Shown one piece after another: positions 61,144 to 64,000 of a stretch of 64,000 nucleotides of DNA. The stretch is from positions 1 through 64,000 of the forward strand of contig NZ_JAGGNV010000051.1 of NCBI RefSeq assembly GCF_018614955.1. Direction: 5' to 3'. The notes beneath the pieces were generated by a model that saw only the letters and a list, made by a program, of their open reading frames with translations, was not told the DNA's origin and searched no databases. This stretch comes from Variovorax paradoxus (GTDB lineage: Bacteria; Pseudomonadota; Gammaproteobacteria; Burkholderiales; Burkholderiaceae_C). The position numbers and the translations under genes were made by a program. The first letter of the stretch is position 1. Every line of letters starts with the position of its first letter.

Positions 61144-62067
61144 ATGGACGCCTTGCCCCTGCGTGCGTTGACGCTGCGCCAGCTGCAGTTCTTCTCCGTG
61201 CTGGTGCAGGAGGGCCAGTTCGGCCGCGCCGCGCGGCGGCTCGCGATCACCCAGCCGGCCCTCAGCAATGCCCTCAAGCAGATGGAGAAGCTGCTCGGCG
61301 CCGAGCTCCTGACCCGTTCCACCCACCGGCTTCAGCTCACGCCGGTGGGCGCCGAGGTGCTGGCGCGTACCGATTTCCTGGTCAATACCTTCGAGGTGGC
61401 GCTGCGCGACATCGAGAGCACGGTGCAGCGCGGGCGCGCTTTCGTGCGCGTGGGCGTGATCCCGTCGGCCAGCTACAGCGTGGCGGCGGCGGTTGGCGAG
61501 TTTCTGCGCAGCACGGCGCACGAGCTCGAGCTCGCATGGCGCGATGCACCCTCTACCACGCTGCTGGCCGAGGTGCGCAGCGGCCAGCTCGACATGGCCG
61601 TCGTGGCCATCACCGAACCGCCGGGCGGTCTCGCCTGCGTCGATCTTTTTCGCGATCCGCTGGTGCTGGTGGTGCGGCGCGACCATCCGCTGGCGCAGGC
61701 GGGCGAGGTGAACTGGGAGGCCGTCGGCGGCGAGCGGCTGGTGCTGTTCGAAAGCGGCAGCATGCCGGCCCTGGGCATTCCGGCCCGCGCGCAGTTCGCG
61801 CAAGGCGCCGAGCCCTACCGGGTCAGCTACTCGGAAACGCTCTATGCGCTGGTGCGCGGCGGGCTGGCGCTCGGACTGATGCCGCGGCTCTATACCTCGT
61901 CGCTGCGCGACCCCGAACTCGTGGTACTGCCGCTCGCGAAGCCGCGCATCGAGCGGCGCGTGGTGCTGGTCTACCTGCCGGGGCCGATGCGCAACGTGGC
62001 GGCGCAGGAGCTGATCGCCTTTCTTCGCCGGCGCCTGCCGCAACCCGCGGGGAGGAAGCGCCGCTAG
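61144..62067 (+). CDS. LysR-type regulator of the deaminase-Bug unit
   Basis: This is a 307-residue LysR protein: LRQLQFFSVLVQEGQFGRAA, RLAITQPALSNALKQMEKLL, then the effector domain from FVRVGVIPSASY. The 81-bp AT-rich gap to the divergent deaminase gene contains CAAAATTTTG (61095-61104), a candidate half of a LysR site. It ends 9 bases from the convergent PHA depolymerase gene. The C-terminus RRRLPQPAGRKRR is basic and unconserved. Confidence 0.88.
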   Translation: MDALPLRALTLRQLQFFSVLVQEGQFGRAARRLAITQPALSNALKQMEKLLGAELLTRSTHRLQLTPVGAEVLARTDFLVNTFEVALRDIESTVQRGRAFVRVGVIPSASYSVAAAVGEFLRSTAHELELAWRDAPSTTLLAEVRSGQLDMAVVAITEPPGGLACVDLFRDPLVLVVRRDHPLAQAGEVNWEAVGGERLVLFESGSMPALGIPARAQFAQGAEPYRVSYSETLYALVRGGLALGLMPRLYTSSLRDPELVVLPLAKPRIERRVVLVYLPGPMRNVAAQELIAFLRRRLPQPAGRKRR

Positions 62068-62076
62068 CCCGTGGAT

Positions 62077-63294
62077 TCAGTGCAGCTCGGCGGCCGTGTG
62101 GATCGCCTCGCGCACGCGCGGATAGATCTGCGCGTTCCACTTGCTGCCGCTGAACACGCCGTAGTGCCCCACGCCCGCCTGCAGGTGGTGGGTCTTGAGA
62201 TAGGGGCGCACGCCGGTGCAGAGGTCTTGCGCCGCCACCGTCTGGCCGACCGCGCAGATGTCGTCGCGCTCGCCTTCGACGGTCAGCAGTGCGGTGCGGC
62301 GGATGGCAGCGGGGTTGACCTTGCGCTCGCCCACGGTGAGCGCGCCGCGCGGCAGGTCGTAGGTCTGGAACACGCGCTCCACCGTCTCCAGGTAGAACTC
62401 GGCCGGCAGGTCGTTCACCGCCAGGTACTCGTCGTAGAAATCGCGGATGGTGGCGGCCTTCTCGATCTCGCCTTCGACCAGGTACTCGAAAAGCTTCTGA
62501 AACTGCTGCTTGTGGCGCTCCGGGTTCATGCTCATGAAGGCGGTGAGCTGCAGGAAGCCGGGGTACACGCGGCGCATCATGCCCGCATGCGGCCAGGGTA
62601 CGCGGCTGATCAGGTTGCGTTCGAACCAGCCGATCGGGCGCTCGTTCGCGAGCTTGTTGACAGCCGTCGGGTTGATGCGGCAATCGACCGGCCCGGCCAT
62701 CAAGGTGAGGCTGCGCGGCGTGGCCGGGTTGTCGTCCTCGGCCATCAGCGCGGTGGCCGCCAGCGCCGCCACGCAGGGCTGGCAGACCGCGACCATGTGG
62801 GCGCCGGGTCCGATGGCTTCGAGGAACTCGATGAGCTGCAGCGTGTAGTCGTCCAGGCCGAAGCCGCCATGCCAGAGCGGCACGTCGCGGGCGTTGTGCC
62901 AGTCGGTCAGGTAGACGTCGTGGTCCCGCAGCAGGGTGCGCACGGTTTCGCGCAGCAGGGTCGCGAAGTGGCCCGAAAGTGGTGCGGCCAGCAGCACCGG
63001 CGGATGCACCGCGCTCGTGTTCCTGCGGAAGTGCAGCAGGGTGCCGAAGGGCGCGGCCAGCGTGACCTGCTCCTGCACGGCCACTTCTTCGCCGTCGACC
63101 ATCACGCTCTGGATGCCATAGGCAGGCCGCGTGTGCGTGAGCCGCAGGCGCGAGTAGACCTCCATGGCAGCGGCGATGCGCCGCGCCGCACTGCGCTCCG
63201 AGTTCTGCTGCCACAGGGAGCTGCCGAGGTAGTGCGCCGCGAGCCGCGATGGCGAGAGCAGGTCAGCGCTGGTTTGGTAGGCCCTGTACAACAT
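62077..63294 (-). CDS. phaZ: intracellular polyhydroxyalkanoate depolymerase
   Basis: This is a 405-residue PhaZ-type depolymerase: AYGIQSVMVDGEEVAVQE, VLLAAPLSGHFATLLRETV, YLTDWHNARDVP, the Cys nucleophile region MVAVCQPCVAALAA, LTLMAGPVDCRINPT and the catalytic His in LQAGVGHYGVFSG. It mobilises stored PHB. ATG 63294 (MLYRAYQTS) is the conventional start, and 24 further residues of the open frame are not conserved. Confidence 0.92.
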   Translation of the reverse strand: MLYRAYQTSADLLSPSRLAAHYLGSSLWQQNSERSAARRIAAAMEVYSRLRLTHTRPAYGIQSVMVDGEEVAVQEQVTLAAPFGTLLHFRRNTSAVHPPVLLAAPLSGHFATLLRETVRTLLRDHDVYLTDWHNARDVPLWHGGFGLDDYTLQLIEFLEAIGPGAHMVAVCQPCVAALAATALMAEDDNPATPRSLTLMAGPVDCRINPTAVNKLANERPIGWFERNLISRVPWPHAGMMRRVYPGFLQLTAFMSMNPERHKQQFQKLFEYLVEGEIEKAATIRDFYDEYLAVNDLPAEFYLETVERVFQTYDLPRGALTVGERKVNPAAIRRTALLTVEGERDDICAVGQTVAAQDLCTGVRPYLKTHHLQAGVGHYGVFSGSKWNAQIYPRVREAIHTAAELH

Positions 63295-63416
63295 ATGTAG
63301 CTGTCGCAGGCAATTTGCGGGCCAAGGCGCGCGCCGGCTTGGGCGCGGCATGCACTGTTGTGGCACAGGCCTTGCACACGCTGCCTTGCCTATCCCGGCA
63401 GCCGAGGAGCGTCCCC

Positions 63417-64000
63417 ATGGCCAGCAGCAGCAAACCCGTTCTCACGATCAGCAGCAAGAACTACGGCGCCTGGGCGCTGCGCGGCTGGCTGATGTGCCGG
63501 CTGGCGGGGCTGGACTTCGTCGAGAAGGTGATCCCGCCCGACGACCCGGCCATGAAGGCCGAGATGCTGCTGCTGTCGGCCTCGATGCTGGTGCCCTCGC
63601 TGCAGCACGGCAACGTGAAGGTCTGGGACACGCTCGCGATCGGCGAATACCTCAACGAGATCAAGCCCAAGGCCGGTTTGCTGCCGGCCGACATCAAGGC
63701 CCGCGCCCACTGCCGCGCGATCTGCGGCGAGATGCATTCGGGCTTCGGCTCGATGCGCGGCGCCTTGCCGATGAACATCAAGGCCCGGTTTCCCAACTTC
63801 AAGATCTGGTCGCGCGCGCAGACCGACATCGATCGCATCGCCCTGATCTGGCGCGAGTGCCTGAAGGCCTACGACGGCCCCTTCCTGTTCGGCAAGGAAC
63901 CCTGCATGGCGGATGCGATGTACGCGCCGGTGGTCACCCGCTTCATCACCTACGACGTTGCGCTCGACCGCGCCTGCGGCGCCTACTGCAAGCGGGTCGT
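63417..64000 (+). CDS. glutathione S-transferase family protein (truncated by window)
   Basis: The first 194 residues are present: thioredoxin-like N-domain (KPVLTISSKNYGAWALRGWL, PSLQHGNVKVWDTLAI, GEYLNEI) and the helical C-domain (ARAHCRAICGEMHSGFGSMR, LFGKEPCMADAMYAPVVTR). The catalytic Ser/Tyr position is taken by the SKNYGAW segment. It runs off the window end. GAGGAG lies upstream of ATG 63417. Confidence 0.88.
   Translation, partial: MASSSKPVLTISSKNYGAWALRGWLMCRLAGLDFVEKVIPPDDPAMKAEMLLLSASMLVPSLQHGNVKVWDTLAIGEYLNEIKPKAGLLPADIKARAHCRAICGEMHSGFGSMRGALPMNIKARFPNFKIWSRAQTDIDRIALIWRECLKAYDGPFLFGKEPCMADAMYAPVVTRFITYDVALDRACGAYCKRV

Overview
The window reads as chromosome of a high-GC betaproteobacterium of the Comamonadaceae, most like Variovorax or a close relative. 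This rests on the glnA - small secreted protein - ntrB - ntrC block, the abundance of Bug-type (TctC) solute receptors without linked TctAB permeases, the Nag-type salicylate 5-hydroxylase cluster, and the codon and GC style. It is inference, because no rRNA gene is present.

Bases 1-4,100 are a decayed accessory region. They hold the N-terminus of an acetoacetyl-CoA synthetase, a frameshifted cyanophycinase-like (S51) gene, the tail of a xylulokinase gene and two small hypothetical genes. Bases 3,393-12,030 carry an oxidative L-fucose catabolic locus: a GntR/FCD repressor, four TGGT-N3/4-CCA operators, a frameshifted 2-keto-3-deoxy-L-fuconate dehydrogenase, fuconolactonase, a complete RbsA/C/B-type ABC importer, L-fuconate dehydratase, L-fucose dehydrogenase and a mutarotase. 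A broken type II secretin gene (gspD) follows.

The most striking signal is a pair of small RNA genes on the minus strand at about 230-308 and 14,815-14,895. They flank the fucose region in direct orientation. Each has a conserved -10 box, a long-loop hairpin whose closing stem shows compensatory change between copies, a loop rich in the anti-Shine-Dalgarno core CCUCC, and a UUCG-capped terminator. They resemble the betaproteobacterial toxic/anti-SD small RNA idea, but no database search was possible.

Bases 15,046-20,670 form a sulfur-compound locus: a cystathionine beta-lyase-like enzyme, a Bug receptor, a four-domain rhodanese, a cysteine dioxygenase-type cupin and a divergent LysR regulator. 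Bases 20,671-22,012 are a gene graveyard with fragments of Bug, TetR, DM13 and VOC proteins. Bases 22,160-26,292 hold an AraC regulator, a hemerythrin-SnoaL fusion, a cytochrome P450 stub and a GcvA-like LysR.

From 26,293 on, the content is mostly intact chromosome: a methyltransferase with a regulatory domain, gamma-glutamyltransferase, an RsuA pseudouridine synthase, a beta-propeller protein, a NodB-type deacetylase, a fatty acid hydroxylase, an EI24 protein, a CinA-like protein, and the nitrogen-control block glnA-ntrB-ntrC with a sigma-54 promoter and NtrC-like boxes. After xth comes a small stress-type island (alpha/beta hydrolase, internally deleted erythromycin esterase homologue, membrane protein, DUF72). 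Next is the salicylate 5-hydroxylase operon with its NahR/NagR-type regulator, an embedded PchB/AroQ-like mutase and a Bug receptor. The rest holds an MFS transporter, folA-thyA-D-lactate/glycolate dehydrogenase, a YihY protein, a thioredoxin-like protein, O-acetylhomoserine sulfhydrylase, a CBS protein, an adenosine-deaminase/Bug/LysR locus, PHA depolymerase and a truncated glutathione S-transferase.
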